In this document: positions 62,432 to 64,000 of the stretch, one piece after another
How the letters are laid out: each line of letters begins with the position of its first letter
Numbering within the stretch: position 1 is the stretch's first letter
Origin: Zelonia costaricensis
Lineage: Eukaryota > Euglenozoa > Kinetoplastea > Trypanosomatida > Trypanosomatidae
NCBI GenBank assembly: GCA_030849075.1
Contig: JASAOO010003499.1
Span: 16,047-80,046 of the forward strand
DNA length: 64,000 bases
Reading direction: 5' to 3'
Position numbers and translations under genes: made by a program
Notes under the pieces: model-generated
The model's input: the letters and a program-made list of their open reading frames with translations, nothing else
What the model was told of the DNA's origin: nothing
The model's database searches: none

Positions 62432-62938
62432 ATGCAGTCCTCCTTCCTGCGGCCCACGCCGCTGCGGCGGGCCTACCACTACGTGCACCCCAAGTCCGGG
62501 CGCCCCATCCGGCAGTACCGCAAGTACGGTGACCCGCGCTTCATCAACAACGAGGTGGCCCTCATCCACGGCCTCTTCGCCCTCATCACGACGGACTTCG
62601 GCATGGTGACGCAGTCGCAGCTGGAGAACGCGCGTCTGGCAATCCTGCGCCGCATGCCGCGCGGCTCCTTCGCCTTGACGATGCACACGGACTACGAGGA
62701 GTTTCCCGTAATGCAGAAGAGCCCCGAGTCGCGTATGGGGGCGGGCAAGAGCAACATCCACCACTTTGCGTACAAGTTCACGACAGGGGTTCCGCTGTTC
62801 GAGATCACGGCGCTGTCGTCGCGGCGGCTGAACCAGGCGGAGGCGGAGGGCATCTTCCTGGCGGGGCGCCCCTTCATCCCGCTGCAGACGGCGGTCGTGC
62901 CGCGCGGTCGCGTGGACGAGTACCACGTCTTCAAGTAG
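62432..62938 (+). CDS. uL16m: Mitochondrial ribosomal protein uL16m
   Basis: Predicted 168 residues, the usual L16 size. Recognised by the L16-type core: ALTMHTDYEEFPVMQKS, then SRMGAGKSNIHHFAYKF with the RMG-x-GK signature, then GVPLFEITALSS and a region ending in AEGIFLAGRPFIPLQTAVV, all in L16 order. The N-terminus RPTPLRRAYHYVHPKSGRP is basic, which fits mitochondrial targeting. uL16 sits near the peptidyl-transferase centre and tRNA sites of the large subunit. The eukaryotic cytosolic homologue is uL16/RPL10, which is larger and lacks this RMG-x-GK form, so the bacterial-type mitochondrial protein is favoured. The ATG at 62432 follows a CT-rich leader; the longer frame is leader-derived. 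Confidence 0.9.
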   Translation: MQSSFLRPTPLRRAYHYVHPKSGRPIRQYRKYGDPRFINNEVALIHGLFALITTDFGMVTQSQLENARLAILRRMPRGSFALTMHTDYEEFPVMQKSPESRMGAGKSNIHHFAYKFTTGVPLFEITALSSRRLNQAEAEGIFLAGRPFIPLQTAVVPRGRVDEYHVFK

Positions 62939-62966
62939 GCGGGAGGTGATGTGGTGCCGCACCGCG

Positions 62967-63009
62967 TGTATGTGTGTGTGCTTCTGTGTGTGTGTGTGTA
63001 TGTGTGTGA
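62967..63009. repeat. TG microsatellite in uL16m 3' UTR
   Basis: TG units with CTTC and TA interruptions, 29 bases after the stop codon. Confidence 0.9.
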
Positions 63010-63207
63010 GAGCGGACTCGTGCGTGCCACTGTGGGCCGATGAGCGTGTTGGTGTTCGTTCAGACGGCCCTGTACGGTGTTGATGGCGTTGGTGGCACAA
63101 GGTCTGCCAACGTACTCGACTGCGTCGGCGTGCAGTCGACTCTCCTTCACAACTATCACAAGAAAACAAAGGCGCCGTGAGGGTGGAGACGGGAAAGAAC
63201 AGGCCGG

Positions 63208-63241
63208 GCTCCGTCCTCGGCCAAGCTCCGTCCTCGGCCAA
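63208..63241. repeat. 17-base tandem duplication
   Basis: Two perfect adjacent copies of a 17-base unit beginning GCTCCGTCCTCGG, with the first bases of a third copy. Confidence 0.9.
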
Positions 63242-63883
63242 GCTAATCATATATGTAGACGGTATTCCTTTTTTCCTTGCTAGAGCTTGCCTGCGGCGCT
63301 CTGACAGCGTGATCGGGGATGCGTAAACGCACGACCGGTGCGTAGCGCTGGACAAACACAGGTGGCGCAACAGTGCCCACTCGCTGGATGCTTGCTTGCA
63401 CCCTCCATCAGGCCACTCACAACCGCCTCTCTCTCTCTCGCACCGGCTCGGTCTTTCTCATGCTGGCACACCCACGCGTGCACACCTCCGCAAACCCCCC
63501 TTTCTATTCTATTTGGCTTACTTGTTGTCGTTTTCGCTGCGCCCCCCGGTAACCTCTTTTGCCAGCTCACGTGCAGCATCGCTCGAGGGGATCGCCGATC
63601 TGCCGAGCCTCCTTCCTTCTAACTCCGACACATACACACACACATACGCACATAACTAGGCCCGTGCAGGCTCCGCTTCATTCGCACGTGCATACCTATT
63701 TGCGTCTGCGCGCAACACCGAGTGTCGTCATCCCCCCCCCCCTCCCTCCCTCCCTCAGCTGAGCCAAACAGTCTGGGTCTATCAACGCCTATCTTGCACT
63801 ACCTGGTACTCCCCCTTCGTCCCACTCCTTCCCGTGTGCCGTAGCTGACTTATCCAGCGCACCAACGTGCACGCAGGCGTCGC

Positions 63884-63913
63884 GCCTACGCCTAGGCCTA
63901 CGCCTACGCCTAC
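63884..63913. repeat. GCCTAC hexamer tandem repeat
   Basis: Five hexamer units of GCCTAC, one changed to GCCTAG. It is not the kinetoplastid telomere unit TTAGGG or its complement. Confidence 0.85.
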
Positions 63914-64000
63914 CCTCCCTCCCCCAAACAGCTCCTGTGCCGCGAGTCATTGTCTTCGTTGTCGCCTCCCCCCTCCCCCCGTCAGTTCACCCTTCCCCCG

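Larger units (their letters stand above)
62939..64000. other. 3' flank of uL16m to the window edge
   Basis: No gene seen. TG microsatellite at 62967-63009, a 17-base tandem duplication at 63208-63241, C/T tracts from 63410 on, and a hexamer repeat at 63884-63913. Confidence 0.65.

Noticed and set aside
63884..63913. Telomere or subtelomere junction at the right edge
   Set aside because: The hexamer is GCCTAC, not CCCTAA/TTAGGG, and no other subtelomeric repeat is present.

Overview
The window looks like nuclear DNA of a trypanosomatid kinetoplastid, most likely a Leishmaniinae-type genome (Leishmania, Leptomonas, Crithidia and relatives); the species cannot be fixed from the sequence. The evidence is: intronless genes in long same-strand runs, pyrimidine tracts followed by AG upstream of most start codons (the trans-splicing layout), GC-rich coding sequence with Ala/Gly-rich insertions, long intergenic stretches full of CA/TG microsatellites and homopolymers, and a kinetoplastid-specific gene, the mitochondrial RNA-editing TUTase RET1. 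I support 16 protein-coding genes and found no convincing tRNA, rRNA, CRISPR or mobile element.

Layout: bases 1-20628 hold two minus-strand genes, a DYRK-family kinase and a single very long axonemal dynein heavy chain. Bases 20629-22430 contain no convincing gene and separate the minus-strand run from a plus-strand run. This is a divergent strand-switch region, the usual site where RNA polymerase II transcription starts in both directions in these organisms. From 22431 to the right edge 14 genes all lie on the plus strand: a COQ9-like protein, a SET/MYND methyltransferase-like protein, a four-helix membrane protein, a VTC1-like vacuolar transporter chaperone, a degenerate sulfotransferase-like protein, a CFAP96-like flagellar protein, a 961-residue probable mitochondrial protein, three consecutive divergent ADP/ATP-carrier-like proteins, an NHA/SLC9B-type cation/proton antiporter, a YFH7/PRK-type small-molecule kinase, RET1 and mitochondrial ribosomal protein uL16m.

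Functional themes: as is normal for kinetoplastid polycistrons, neighbours need not share a pathway. Even so, mitochondrial functions are over-represented on the plus strand (COQ9-like, three carriers, RET1, uL16m and probably the 961-residue protein), and two genes are flagellar (dynein heavy chain and CFAP96-like). Gene density and base composition change across the window. Around the strand switch (about 18-26 kb) coding sequence is visibly less GC-rich and intergenic gaps are short. Farther away coding GC is much higher and gaps reach 2-4 kb.

Most notable observations: the tandem trio of carrier-like genes whose matrix-gate residues are broken in every repeat; the divergent strand-switch region with its C-tracts; a composition shift inside the dynein gene; a sulfotransferase fold with a rewritten PAPS loop; and an NHA antiporter lacking the usual paired aspartates. 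All start codons given here are ATG; several open frames extend upstream through GTG or TTG, which I did not accept as starts.
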